Assembly: GCA_027698105.1 (NCBI GenBank)
Contig: JAQERH010000006.1
Span: 34,015-98,014, forward strand
Source of the DNA: Lachnospiraceae bacterium AM93-12TA
GTDB lineage: Bacteria > Bacillota > Clostridia > Lachnospirales > Lachnospiraceae
Reading direction: 5' to 3'
DNA: 64,000 nucleotides
The number at the start of each line of letters is the position of its first letter. The stretch's first letter is position 1. The position numbers and the translations under genes are program-made. Below the pieces are notes generated by a model. It saw only the letters and a program-made list of their open reading frames with translations. It had not been told where the DNA came from and did not search any database. Below are positions 1 through 7,581 of the stretch, in pieces.

Positions 1-1
1 C

Positions 2-496
2 CGGTTTCTGGAAGGATACCAGGAAGGCGGGCTGGTGACAGTTCTGTTTTCCGGTGACACAGGCTTTTACAGCGGTACGAAAAAGCTGGTCAGGGAGCTG
101 AGACAGAGAAAAATTCCATTTCAGATTCTTCCCGGCATATCCTCTGCAGCCTATCTGGCAGCGCAGCTTGAAATTTCCTGGGAGAATGCAGAATTTCTCA
201 CAGCCCATGGCCGGGAACTGGATCTGGGAAAGCTGGTAAGGCAGCTTCAGACAGAACAGACCCCCCGGTGGGTGTTTATCCTGCTGGCGGGAAAGGAAGG
301 CGCGGGAGAGCTGTGCTGTAAGCTGACAGAGCTTGGGTGCGGAGAACTTCAGGCAGCAGTGGGAGAACGCCTTTCCTATGCAGATGAGAAGATACACCGG
401 GGAACTGTGAAAGAAATGGCAGAAATTGTGACGGAGAGCCTGGCGATTCTGGCCGTGCAGACAGGAGCGCAGGAACTTTTGTCAGAGAGACTTTAG
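2..496 (+). CDS. cbiE: Cobalt-precorrin-7 C5-methyltransferase CbiE, 5'-truncated by window edge
   Basis: C-terminal part of CbiE, the SAM-dependent enzyme that methylates C5 of the corrin ring in the anaerobic cobalamin pathway. The frame is open from the first bases of the window, so the N-terminus lies upstream; the GTG at 35 reads as an internal codon, not a start. The tetrapyrrole-methylase signature FSGDTGFYSG is at the left edge, followed by LPGISS. The gene ends 28 bases before cbiT, which catalyses the partner C15 methylation and decarboxylation; many genomes fuse the two as CbiET/CobL. The assignment rests on motif and neighbour. Any riboswitch controlling the operon would lie upstream of the window. 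Confidence 0.9.
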   Translation, partial: RFLEGYQEGGLVTVLFSGDTGFYSGTKKLVRELRQRKIPFQILPGISSAAYLAAQLEISWENAEFLTAHGRELDLGKLVRQLQTEQTPRWVFILLAGKEGAGELCCKLTELGCGELQAAVGERLSYADEKIHRGTVKEMAEIVTESLAILAVQTGAQELLSERL

Positions 497-524
497 AAGA
501 ATAACAACAGGAGAAGGTAAGCCT

Positions 525-1127
525 ATGCGGGATGAATGGTTTATACGGGGAAATGTTCCCATGACAAAAAGCGAGGTGCGGGCTGTGTCCCTGTCAAAGC
601 TTGAGCTGACACCGGGATCGGTATTGGTGGATATCGGGGCCGGAACCGGTTCCGTTTCTGTGGAAGCGGCACTGTCCTGGGGAGTGAAGTCCGTGTGGGC
701 GATTGAAAAAAATCAGGAGGCCATTGATCTTTTGAAGCAGAATACAGCCCGCGCGGAAGAGGCTGGTTCCGGGACGATTCACCTGCTGGAAGGGGAGGCA
801 CTGGCCCTGCTCACGGATCCGAAGGTTAGGGAAGAGTTCCAGACAGAACGCAGGCTGACACACGCTTTTTTAGGAGGCACTTCAGGAAATATGAAGCAGA
901 TTCTTAAGGAGCTTTTAAGCCTGAACCCCCAGATGCGTATTGTGATCAATGTAATAGCCCTGGAATCAGTGGCTGCTACCATGGCTGCCCTGAAAGAGCT
1001 TTCTATTGAGGCAGAGATCGTCTCTGTTCAGACAGCCAGAGCTAAAAAGGCGGGAAGCTATCACCTGATGCAGGGGCAGAATCCAGTGTACATTATCAGC
1101 TTCGGCGGACAGGAGGAGCTTTTATGA
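525..1127 (+). CDS. cbiT: Cobalt-precorrin-6B C15-methyltransferase (decarboxylating) CbiT
   Basis: 200-residue class I SAM methyltransferase that methylates C15 and decarboxylates the C12 acetate side chain of the corrin intermediate. The opening GNVPMTKSEVR motif (residues 9-19) is typical of CbiT. The SAM-binding glycine loop DIGAGTGS is at residues 36-43. Start ATG at 525 follows an AGGAGAAGG-like ribosome site. The stop overlaps the cbiA start by four bases (ATGA), indicating translational coupling. Length is normal for stand-alone CbiT. Confidence 0.95.
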   Translation: MRDEWFIRGNVPMTKSEVRAVSLSKLELTPGSVLVDIGAGTGSVSVEAALSWGVKSVWAIEKNQEAIDLLKQNTARAEEAGSGTIHLLEGEALALLTDPKVREEFQTERRLTHAFLGGTSGNMKQILKELLSLNPQMRIVINVIALESVAATMAALKELSIEAEIVSVQTARAKKAGSYHLMQGQNPVYIISFGGQEELL

Positions 1128-2530
1128 AATCCATTCTTTTTGCAGCTCCCAGAAGCGGAAGCGGAAAAACTTTAATTACCTGCGGCTTCTTAGAGGCTGT
1201 AAAACGCAGGGGAATCCGGCCAGCTGCCTTTAAATGCGGGCCGGATTATATTGATCCCATGTTTCACCAATATGTGCTGGGAATCCCAGGAGGAAATCTG
1301 GACAGTTTCTTTTTAAATCCTGATGAGGTAAGGCAGCTGTCTGCCTCACGCATGAGGGAAACAAAAGCAGATATAGCTGTGATAGAAGGCGTAATGGGCT
1401 ACTATGATGGGATCGGGGCAGTGTCGAAACAGGCCAGCTCCTGGGACATTTCAGCGATTACAGGAACGCCGTCTGTCTTAATTCTGGACTGTAAAGGGGC
1501 CAGCGTCTCCTTAGCTGCCCAGGTAAAGGGATTTGCAGAATTTGTGGATAACAGCAATATCCGCGGCGTTATTTTAAACCGGTTATCCCCGATGCTGTAT
1601 GAGCGGCTGAAGCCCGTGATTGAGGAGACAGGGATACGCGTGTTTGGATATCTTCCAGAGATTAAGGAGTGCAGTCTGGAAAGCCGCCATCTGGGTCTTT
1701 TCCTCCCAGGGGAAATTAAGAATCTTCAGAGTAAAATTGAAAGACTGGCCGAGGAAATGGAAAAAAGCCTAGATATAGACGGACTGCTTCGGCTGGCTGA
1801 AGAGAGTGAAGCAGAAAACAGCCACGGCATTGTTTCCTGTTCAGAGAAGGCTGAAGAAGACAGAGGGATGGAGGCTGAACATGTCCGAAAGACAGTGATA
1901 GCGGTAGCCAGGGACGAGGCCTTCTGCTTTTATTATCAGGAGAATTTAAGCCTGATGGAGCGCCTGGGGGCAGAGCTTGTCTATTTCAGCCCTCTCAGGG
2001 ATGCCTCTCTTCCGGAGGCGGACGGATATCTGTTTGGAGGCGGCTATCCGGAAAATTTTGCCGCAGAACTGTCTGGGAATCCGTTTATGCTGGCTTCTAT
2101 CAGAGAAGCGTATAAACGAGAGATTCCGATTCTGGCAGAGTGCGGCGGCTTTCTCTATCTGCACCGGGAACTGGAAGGAGCTGACGGCCAGAGGTATCCC
2201 ATGGCAGGTATTATAGATGGAGAAGGTTTTCGTACGGATCGTCTGTCACGGTTTGGATACCTTACCCTGACAGGGCCTGAGGGACAAAAGATACGGGGCC
2301 ATGAATTCCATTACTGGGATACCAGTCTTTCAGGAGGCAGCTGGACAGCTGTAAAACCCATGTCAGACAGAAGCTGGAGCTGTATGGTAGATAAAGAAGG
2401 TCTGTTTGCCGGTTTCCCCCATCTTTATTATCCGTCTAATGAAGAGTGGCTGAAAAAGTGGCTGGAAAAAGCACAGGGAAAACGCGGGAGATGGAAGGAA
2501 CAGACAGAAGAAGGAAGGCAGCAGAGATGA
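1124..2530 (+). CDS. cbiA: Cobyrinate a,c-diamide synthase
   Basis: 468-residue ATP- and glutamine-dependent amidotransferase that amidates the a and c carboxylates of cobyrinic acid. The N-terminal dethiobiotin-synthetase-like ATP domain opens with the P-loop APRSGSGKT (residues 8-16) and the substrate motif CGPDYIDPMFH. The C-terminal class I glutaminase domain has the nucleophile context ECGGFLYL near residue 338 and a histidine in the GHEFHYW segment. A linker rich in Glu and Lys (about residues 210-255) joins the domains. It overlaps both neighbours by 4 bases. The same protein is called CobB in aerobic organisms. Confidence 0.93.
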   Translation: MKSILFAAPRSGSGKTLITCGFLEAVKRRGIRPAAFKCGPDYIDPMFHQYVLGIPGGNLDSFFLNPDEVRQLSASRMRETKADIAVIEGVMGYYDGIGAVSKQASSWDISAITGTPSVLILDCKGASVSLAAQVKGFAEFVDNSNIRGVILNRLSPMLYERLKPVIEETGIRVFGYLPEIKECSLESRHLGLFLPGEIKNLQSKIERLAEEMEKSLDIDGLLRLAEESEAENSHGIVSCSEKAEEDRGMEAEHVRKTVIAVARDEAFCFYYQENLSLMERLGAELVYFSPLRDASLPEADGYLFGGGYPENFAAELSGNPFMLASIREAYKREIPILAECGGFLYLHRELEGADGQRYPMAGIIDGEGFRTDRLSRFGYLTLTGPEGQKIRGHEFHYWDTSLSGGSWTAVKPMSDRSWSCMVDKEGLFAGFPHLYYPSNEEWLKKWLEKAQGKRGRWKEQTEEGRQQR

Positions 2531-3642
2531 AACAGGATGGAATTGTCAGGAAACCCAGTGAATCAGGGAGAAAACAGCTGTCAGAGCTTTTAGCTCTTGT
2601 AACAGAGCCGGATTCAGCTGCCTGTGAAGCGGCGTGGAAGAGATGGGACAGCGTGGCCAAGCCCTTAAGAAGCCTGGGAGTTCTGGAGGAGGCCGTGGTA
2701 CAGGCAGCCGGTATTTATGGAACTGCCCAGGTGGATTTCGGGAAAAAAGCAGTTGTGATCATGTGCGCTGACAATGGTATTGTAGAGGAAAGAATCAGTC
2801 AGACTGGAACAGAAGTAACAGCCATTGTGACAAGAAATTTTACTTATGGAGAGAGCTGTGTCTGTCTGATGGCAGATGAGGCAGGGGCAGATGTATTTCC
2901 GGTAGATATTGGCGTAGCAGAGGTGCTTTCTGATACAGGAAAAAAGCATCCTCTTCTGGAACGGAATATCAGGAGAGGAACCAGAAATTTCCTGAAAGAG
3001 CCGGCCCTCACAGAGGAAGAGGTGATTTCTGCTGTGAAAACAGGCATAGAGCTGGTCGGAAGCCTGAAAAAGCAGGGCTATGGCCTGATTGCAACCGGTG
3101 AAATGGGAATCGGAAATACGACAACCAGCAGCGCGGCAGCGGCGGCAGCTCTCAGGGTTGATCCATATGTGGTGACCGGAAGGGGAGCTGGGCTGGACAG
3201 TCCGGGACTTCTCAGGAAAATTTCTGTGATTCGTCAGGGACTGGAGCTTCATCATCCGGATCCAGAGGATGGAATTGATATCCTTTCAAAGGTGGGAGGG
3301 CTTGACCTGGCAGGGCTGGCAGGCATTTTTTTAGGAGGAGCGGTATACCGAATCCCGGTGCTTATTGACGGCTTCATTTCCGGGACTGCAGCTTTGATGG
3401 CTCAGAAAATCTGTCCGGCCTCTGCCGGATATATGATTGCTTCCCATGTTTCATCTGAGCCTGCAGGAAAACTTCTGCTGGAAGCTCTTCACAAGAAGGC
3501 GGCTGTCTCAGCCGGGCTCTGCCTGGGAGAGGGAACGGGAGCTGTGGCTTTCATGCCCCTGCTTGATATGGCTCTCAGGATTTACAGGGAAATGAGTACC
3601 TTCTGTGATATAAAGATAGAGGATTACAAGCCCCTCACTTAA
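2527..3642 (+). CDS. cobT: Nicotinate-nucleotide:dimethylbenzimidazole phosphoribosyltransferase CobT
   Basis: Makes alpha-ribazole 5'-phosphate, the lower-ligand precursor of cobalamin, from nicotinate mononucleotide and a benzimidazole base. Family motifs ADNGIVEERISQTG, GEMGIGNTTTSSA and GEGTGAVAFMPLLDMAL are present; the glutamate of GEGTGA is the expected catalytic base. I place the start at 2527, where ATGA overlaps the cbiA stop and follows GGAAGGAAGG. This gives 371 residues, near the usual 350. An upstream in-frame ATG at 2446 would force an 85-base overlap and a low-complexity basic leader, so it is less likely. Confidence 0.93.
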   Translation: MKQDGIVRKPSESGRKQLSELLALVTEPDSAACEAAWKRWDSVAKPLRSLGVLEEAVVQAAGIYGTAQVDFGKKAVVIMCADNGIVEERISQTGTEVTAIVTRNFTYGESCVCLMADEAGADVFPVDIGVAEVLSDTGKKHPLLERNIRRGTRNFLKEPALTEEEVISAVKTGIELVGSLKKQGYGLIATGEMGIGNTTTSSAAAAAALRVDPYVVTGRGAGLDSPGLLRKISVIRQGLELHHPDPEDGIDILSKVGGLDLAGLAGIFLGGAVYRIPVLIDGFISGTAALMAQKICPASAGYMIASHVSSEPAGKLLLEALHKKAAVSAGLCLGEGTGAVAFMPLLDMALRIYREMSTFCDIKIEDYKPLT

Positions 3643-3669
3643 AAATTGGGACAGGAAAGGCGGTCTTTT

Positions 3670-4203
3670 ATGATAGCAGTGGTGACAGGAGGAAGCGGAA
3701 GCGGAAAATCAGAATATGCAGAAGCGCTGGCCCAGAAGCTGGAACCGGGAAAGAAGCTTTACATCGCTACTATGAAGGTATGGGATCAGGAGGGAGAGGA
3801 GAGAGTGAAGCGTCACCGGCTGATGAGGGAAAAAAAGCAGTTTGAAACAGCAGAAGTTCCCGAAAAGCTGGAGGAATTTTCCCTTCCACCCTTTTTCCAG
3901 ACAGGCGAAGCTACTGCTCTTCTGGAATGTATGTCCAATCTGGTCTGCAATGAATTTTACAGGCAGGAGGAGGGAGCAGAAGAAAGGCTTAAAGAGGGAA
4001 TTCTTCATTTGGCAGCTCAGTGCCGTTCCCTGATCATAGTGACAAATGAGGTTTCTGCAGACGGAAGATATTACGGAGAGGAAACAGAGCGTTACCGAAG
4101 ACTTTTGGGAAAACTCAATCACTTTCTGGGAGAGCTGGCAGACCTGGGGGTAGAGGTGGTTTATGGCATTCCCGTAGAGTGGAAGCGCAGAGAAGACAGC
4201 TAA
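3670..4203 (+). CDS. cobU: Adenosylcobinamide kinase / adenosylcobinamide-phosphate guanylyltransferase CobU
   Basis: 177-residue CobU-type protein that phosphorylates adenosylcobinamide and transfers GMP to it, preparing the nucleotide loop. The P-loop GGSGSGKS is near the N-terminus. The segment EERVKRHRLMRE contains the histidine expected to carry GMP. A TNEV motif and C-terminal GIPV strand follow. The GxGIVP sequence that normally follows NEV is absent here but present in the second CobU-like protein at 5071. Start ATG 3670 has AGGAAAGG about 9 bases upstream; a TTG at 3646 is possible but lacks a good site. It lies between cobT and cobS. Confidence 0.88.
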   Translation: MIAVVTGGSGSGKSEYAEALAQKLEPGKKLYIATMKVWDQEGEERVKRHRLMREKKQFETAEVPEKLEEFSLPPFFQTGEATALLECMSNLVCNEFYRQEEGAEERLKEGILHLAAQCRSLIIVTNEVSADGRYYGEETERYRRLLGKLNHFLGELADLGVEVVYGIPVEWKRREDS

Positions 4204-4231
4204 GACAGACGAAAACAGAAAAGAAGGAAGA

Positions 4232-5059
4232 ATGATGAACAGTTATCAGGAAGAAGAGAAAACGGAGTCTGTGGCAAAGACTCTCCTGGGAAGCTTTGTA
4301 ATTGCCTGGTCCATGTATTCCAGAATTCCCATGCCTCAGATTCAGTGGACCAGAGAGCGGATGAAATATGCCATGTGCTTTTTTCCGTTGATTGGAACCG
4401 TGACAGGGGCTGTAACAGCTGCCTTTTTCTTTTTGGCCTCCAGTCTGGGAGCCGGTAAGCTTTTTATTGCCTTGACAGGAACTGCCATTCCCCTGGTGAT
4501 TACAGGAGGAATCCATATGGATGGTTTTCTGGATACCACCGATGCCAGGCGTTCCTTTCTGCCGCGGGAACGAAAGCTTGAGATTTTAAAGGATCCCCAT
4601 GCAGGAGCGTTTGCCATGATCGGCTGCTGTGTCTATCTGATCCTTTACTGCGCGCTGTTTTCTGAACTGACGCTCAAAAGCTGCCTGCTGTTTTCAGGCG
4701 CATTTATGACAGAGCGGGCTCTCAGCGCCCTGTCTGTGGTGACCTTTCCTATGGCCAAAGAGGATGGACTGGCGGCTTCCTTTTCCCAGGCAGCCTTAAA
4801 AAAACGGGTCCGCCTGACAGAGGGGGCGTATCTGCTTATCTGCAGCGTCTTTTTCCTGGTATCAGGAAGACTTCTGTTTCACAGTGCCTTGCCGGGAATT
4901 TTGTGCATAGGAACGGCAGGCTTTATTTTTGTCTGGTATTACCGGATGTCAAAACGGGAATTCGGCGGAATCACGGGAGATCTGGCAGGGTATTTCCTGC
5001 AGCTGTGCGAACTGGCTCTCCTGGGGGCAGCCGTACTGTGTGGATGGATCTGGCAGTAA
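4232..5059 (+). CDS. cobS: Adenosylcobinamide-GDP ribazoletransferase (cobalamin synthase) CobS
   Basis: 275-residue integral membrane enzyme that joins adenosylcobinamide-GDP with alpha-ribazole or its phosphate. The signature GGIHMDGFLDTTDA, containing acidic metal ligands, is at about residues 91-104, and the conserved KDPHAGAFA block follows. Several hydrophobic helices run through the rest, and FGGITGDLAGYFLQ near the end is typical of the family. Two adjacent ATGs (4232 and 4235) follow a GAAGGAAG site; either may be used. It lies in the operon between two CobU-type genes. Confidence 0.93.
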   Translation: MMNSYQEEEKTESVAKTLLGSFVIAWSMYSRIPMPQIQWTRERMKYAMCFFPLIGTVTGAVTAAFFFLASSLGAGKLFIALTGTAIPLVITGGIHMDGFLDTTDARRSFLPRERKLEILKDPHAGAFAMIGCCVYLILYCALFSELTLKSCLLFSGAFMTERALSALSVVTFPMAKEDGLAASFSQAALKKRVRLTEGAYLLICSVFFLVSGRLLFHSALPGILCIGTAGFIFVWYYRMSKREFGGITGDLAGYFLQLCELALLGAAVLCGWIWQ

Positions 5060-5070
5060 AGGAGAAAATT

Positions 5071-5508
5071 ATGATTTTTATTATCGGAGGAAGCTATCAG
5101 GGAAAAACAGAGCAGGCACTTAAAAGGCTGGGAGAGGACAGAGAACGCTGTTCTGTCTATGATGGAAGAAAAGGCCAGACAGGTAAACAGTCAGCAGAGG
5201 AACTGAAACAGATGATTCAGTACATAACAGATGCCAGGGCTGTGCTCCATCTGGAGCAGATAGTCAGAAAACTGATGGAGCAGGAAGAATTAGTTCCTGA
5301 GTGGGAGAAAATGCTTTTGCAGGCCTGTGAAGATAGAGAAGGGCAGGAAAAGATCATTACGGCGGATGAGATTGGATATGGGATTGTGCCGCTTCAGGCC
5401 TTTGAGAGAAGATACAGGGAGACGGAAGGGAGAATTTGCCAGAAGCTTGCAGCCAGGGCCAGACAGGTATTTCGAATCGTCTGCGGAATCGAAACGCAGA
5501 TTAAGTAG
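5071..5508 (+). CDS. CobU-like P-loop protein, short second paralog
   Basis: 145-residue protein with a CobU-type P-loop, IGGSYQGKTE, at the N-terminus. Its C-terminal block DEIGYGIVP, followed by a basic helix and the strand VFRIVCGI, resembles the CobU C-terminus more closely than the cobU gene at 3670 does. It lacks the middle segment with the guanylylated histidine, so it may be a kinase only, a subunit partner of CobU, or have another cobalamin role. Start ATG 5071 is preceded by AAAGGAG at the right distance, 11 bases after the cobS stop. Longer upstream extensions would overlap cobS heavily and are not supported. Confidence 0.75.
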   Translation: MIFIIGGSYQGKTEQALKRLGEDRERCSVYDGRKGQTGKQSAEELKQMIQYITDARAVLHLEQIVRKLMEQEELVPEWEKMLLQACEDREGQEKIITADEIGYGIVPLQAFERRYRETEGRICQKLAARARQVFRIVCGIETQIK

Positions 5509-5526
5509 GCGGAAAGGATGAACGGA

Positions 5527-6513
5527 ATGAAGATATATTTTGCAGCGGCAGCAGCCGGATTTTGTCTGGATCTGCTGTTTGGAGATCCCTATTGCCTTCC
5601 TCATCCAGTGCGCTGGCTGGGAACCCTGATCGGAAAGTCAGAGAGGTGGATTCGGGAAAGATTTCCGAAAACAGCAGGCGGAGAACTGGCGGGAGGCGGG
5701 GTTCTGGTTCTGTGGATTCTCTTTGCAGCCGGAGGATGCTCCTGGCTCTTTCTGCATCTGGCAGGAAAACTTGGGACGATTCCCTGGTTTCTGACGGCTT
5801 CTGTCATGAATTATTATCTTCTGGCAGCCAGATCCCTGTACAGCGAAAGCATGAAGGTTTACAGGCCTCTTACGGAAGGAAAGACAGAAGAAGCCCGCCG
5901 GGCGGTATCCATGATCGTAGGGCGGGATACAGAGAGACTGGATGAAGAGGGGATTACAAAGGCAGCAGTGGAAACTGTGGCAGAAAATACGTCAGACGGC
6001 GTCATCGCCCCGCTTTTATATCTGTTGATAGGAGGGCCGGTACTGGGATGGATGTATAAGGCGGTCAATACCATGGATTCCATGGTGGGATACAAAAATG
6101 AAGCCTACCTGTATTTTGGCCGTGCGGCAGCGAGACTTGACGATCTGGTCAATCTGATCCCCGCCAGGCTGTCCGCCCTTCTGATGATTGTCTCTGCATT
6201 TCTGATGGGCTTTGACGGATCAGGGGCAGCGAAAATCTGGCTTCGCGACCGGTATAACCATAAAAGTCCCAATTCAGCCCAGACAGAGGCAGTCTGTGCC
6301 GGTGCGCTGGGCATCCAGCTGGCGGGAGATGCCTGGTATTTTGGGACTCTCTGTAAAAAGCCTTTTATTGGAGATAAATTGAGAAAGACAGAGTATCAGG
6401 ATATTCCCAGGGCAGGCAGGCTCATGTACGGAACCACGGTTTTGATGTTCGCTCTTTGGGGGGTGATTCTGGCTGTTTCTAAATTATTTATCATGAATAT
6501 GCAATTTGTTTAA
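5527..6513 (+). CDS. cbiB: Adenosylcobinamide-phosphate synthase CbiB
   Basis: Membrane protein of about 328 residues that attaches aminopropanol (or its phosphate) to adenosylcobyric acid. Its substrate is supplied by CobD, encoded at 22304 beyond the polysaccharide locus. Family blocks are visible: LDLLFGDP with HPVRW near the N-terminus, ENTSDGVIAPLLY in the middle, then NTMDSMVGYKNE and RLDDLVNLIPAR. An ATG at 5518 is only one base from GGAAAGG, while ATG 5527 sits nine bases away, so 5527 is preferred. The last base of the stop codon is the first base of the terminator/recombination-site hairpin that follows. Confidence 0.92.
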   Translation: MKIYFAAAAAGFCLDLLFGDPYCLPHPVRWLGTLIGKSERWIRERFPKTAGGELAGGGVLVLWILFAAGGCSWLFLHLAGKLGTIPWFLTASVMNYYLLAARSLYSESMKVYRPLTEGKTEEARRAVSMIVGRDTERLDEEGITKAAVETVAENTSDGVIAPLLYLLIGGPVLGWMYKAVNTMDSMVGYKNEAYLYFGRAAARLDDLVNLIPARLSALLMIVSAFLMGFDGSGAAKIWLRDRYNHKSPNSAQTEAVCAGALGIQLAGDAWYFGTLCKKPFIGDKLRKTEYQDIPRAGRLMYGTTVLMFALWGVILAVSKLFIMNMQFV

Positions 6514-6559
6514 AGGAAAAAGTGTCGCTTAACTGTATATTAAGCGACACTTTTTCCTT
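6513..6559 (+). terminator. Hairpin terminator of the cobalamin operon, coincident with recombination site
   Basis: Perfect 20-bp arms (6513-6532 and 6540-6559) enclose a 7-base loop CTGTATA. The descending arm contains TTTTT, so it reads as an intrinsic terminator after cbiB. The complementary A-run gives it U-tract character on the minus strand too. The central 29 bp are the left crossover site of invertible cassette 1. Confidence 0.75.
6522..6555 (+). repeat. Left inverted repeat of invertible promoter cassette 1
   Basis: 34 bp that recur exactly as the reverse complement at 6768-6801. The repeat is itself quasi-palindromic: 11-bp arms GTGTCGCTTAA / TTAAGCGACAC around the asymmetric core CTGTATA (6533-6539). 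That 11-7-11 plan matches crossover sites of tyrosine recombinases. Confidence 0.93.
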
Positions 6560-6767
6560 GCATAAAAGACCAAAATTAGAAAGGGATATTTGATGCTAAT
6601 TAGATTTTTTTGATTTCAACAAAAAATTAATAGAATAATAAGAAAATATTAGAAATAAATGGGAAACAGTCTTGTTTCTGCCAATTGACTCTCCCTGTAA
6701 AGGATGTTATAATCTACAGGAACTGACATAATAATGATAGACTTGTAAAGAATTGAATTTTATATAA
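6556..6767. other. Invertible DNA segment 1 (promoter inverton), present in ON orientation
   Basis: 212-bp AT-rich non-coding segment between the two inverted repeats. With the repeats it fills the gap between cbiB and the antiterminator gene. It holds the promoter at 6685-6713 pointing into the polysaccharide operon. A block at 6627-6661 (TTAATAGAATAATAAGAAAA and following bases) closely matches the reverse complement of 51744-51777 in cassette 2. That shows the two segments are homologous and lie in opposite orientations relative to their operons. Confidence 0.85.
6685..6713 (+). promoter_or_regulatory. Sigma-A promoter inside invertible segment 1
   Basis: TTGACT (6685-6690), 17-base spacer, TATAAT (6708-6713). 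Transcription would start near 6720 and cross the right inverted repeat into the loaP gene at 6820. TATAATCTACA is also found at the homologous promoter of cassette 2, on the other strand. Confidence 0.88.
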
Positions 6768-6801
6768 AAAAAGTGTCGCTTAATATACAGTTAAGCGACA
6801 C
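6768..6801 (+). repeat. Right inverted repeat of invertible promoter cassette 1
   Basis: Exact reverse complement of 6522-6555, with core TATACAG (6784-6790). Only 11-bp arms pair here because the outer flank is ACAAATC rather than a T-run, so the hairpin should not terminate transcription coming from the promoter. In RNA it would form an 11-bp stem ending 18 bases before the loaP start codon. Confidence 0.93.
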
Positions 6802-6819
6802 AAATCAAAGGGGGGCCAA

Positions 6820-7353
6820 ATGGGCTGGTATGTCATACAGTGCAGGCCGGGAGAGGAGGAGCGCCTTATCAGCTCCTGCAAAAGCCGTATTTCCTCAGAT
6901 GCCCTGCAGGAAGCTTTTTTCTTTCGCAGTGAACGTCTCTGGAGAGCAGGGGGAGGAAACTGGAAACGGATTATAAAACCGATGTTTCCTGGATACGTTT
7001 TTCTGCAGAGTGGACGGCCAGAGCTTCTGTTTCAGGAACTGACCCCATACAGGGAGTTTTTGAAGGTGATGGAAGAACCAGGGTATCTGATTTCTCTTTA
7101 TGAGGAAGAGGAAAAAAATCTTCGCAGTCTCTGCGGAGAGAACCATCTGCTGTCTCTGTCCTATGGGTATCGGGAAAATGGAAAAAACTTTATTCTGGAA
7201 GGCCCTTTAAAGGGACGGGAGGAACGGATTCTTCAGGCTGACTGGCACAGGAGATATGCCAGAGTGGAGCTTCCCATTGCCAGACGAAAAACCGTAGTCT
7301 GGGCAGGGCTGGGATTGCCGGGAGACAGGGATCACGCCTGTCTGAAATTTTAA
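6820..7353 (+). CDS. loaP: LoaP/NusG-family transcription antiterminator of exopolysaccharide locus 1
   Basis: 177-residue NusG paralog. The N-terminal NGN domain opens with GWYVIQCRPGEE and carries MFPGYVF near residue 64. The C-terminal KOW-like part has EGPLKGREERI and ARVELPI. Specialised NusG proteins at the head of long polysaccharide operons (LoaP in Firmicutes, UpxY in Bacteroides, RfaH in enterics) ride with RNA polymerase and suppress termination; that role is inferred from position and family. The ATG at 6820 follows AAAGGGGGG. It is about 60% similar by eye to the protein at 51937, and both lie just downstream of an invertible promoter. The symbol follows family usage. Confidence 0.85.
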   Translation: MGWYVIQCRPGEEERLISSCKSRISSDALQEAFFFRSERLWRAGGGNWKRIIKPMFPGYVFLQSGRPELLFQELTPYREFLKVMEEPGYLISLYEEEEKNLRSLCGENHLLSLSYGYRENGKNFILEGPLKGREERILQADWHRRYARVELPIARRKTVVWAGLGLPGDRDHACLKF

Positions 7354-7377
7354 AATACAGAAAAAGGAAGGGATATC

Positions 7378-7581
7378 GTGGCAGATTTATATGAGGAAAA
7401 AGCGGTGAAATGGGAGAAGAGCCAGTCTGCAGAAGAAAAGCAGTGGGAAACCTGTGTCTGCTGCGGAAAGAAAACGCAGGTGCTTAAAAGTGAACCAATC
7501 AGCCGCAGAAAGTTTTATATAGAAGGAGGAGGGCAGCTTTGCCGTGACTGCTACTATGAGCTGTATGGACCTAACCGGTAA
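7378..7581 (+). CDS. Small Cys4 (zinc-ribbon-like) protein of unknown function, locus 1 copy
   Basis: 67-residue protein with CVCCGKK and, about 30 residues later, LCRDCYYELYG: two CxxC pairs that could bind zinc. Between them is RRKFYIEGGGQ. GTG start at 7378 follows GGAAGGGA. A clear paralog occupies the same position (antiterminator, this gene, sugar transferase) at 52568, so the pairing is conserved across both loci. Function is not known. A role in regulation, or as partner of the antiterminator or glycosyltransferase, is only a guess from position. Confidence 0.8.
   Translation: MADLYEEKAVKWEKSQSAEEKQWETCVCCGKKTQVLKSEPISRRKFYIEGGGQLCRDCYYELYGPNR

Noticed and set aside
4903..5070. Upstream extension of the CobU-like gene overlapping cobS
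   Set aside because: The extension is a basic, low-complexity frame shadow of cobS; the ATG at 5071 has a proper ribosome site and begins with the P-loop strand.
6522..6801. Repeated sequences read as a minimal CRISPR array
   Set aside because: There are only two copies, inverted rather than direct, with a 212-base segment containing a promoter and no cas genes.
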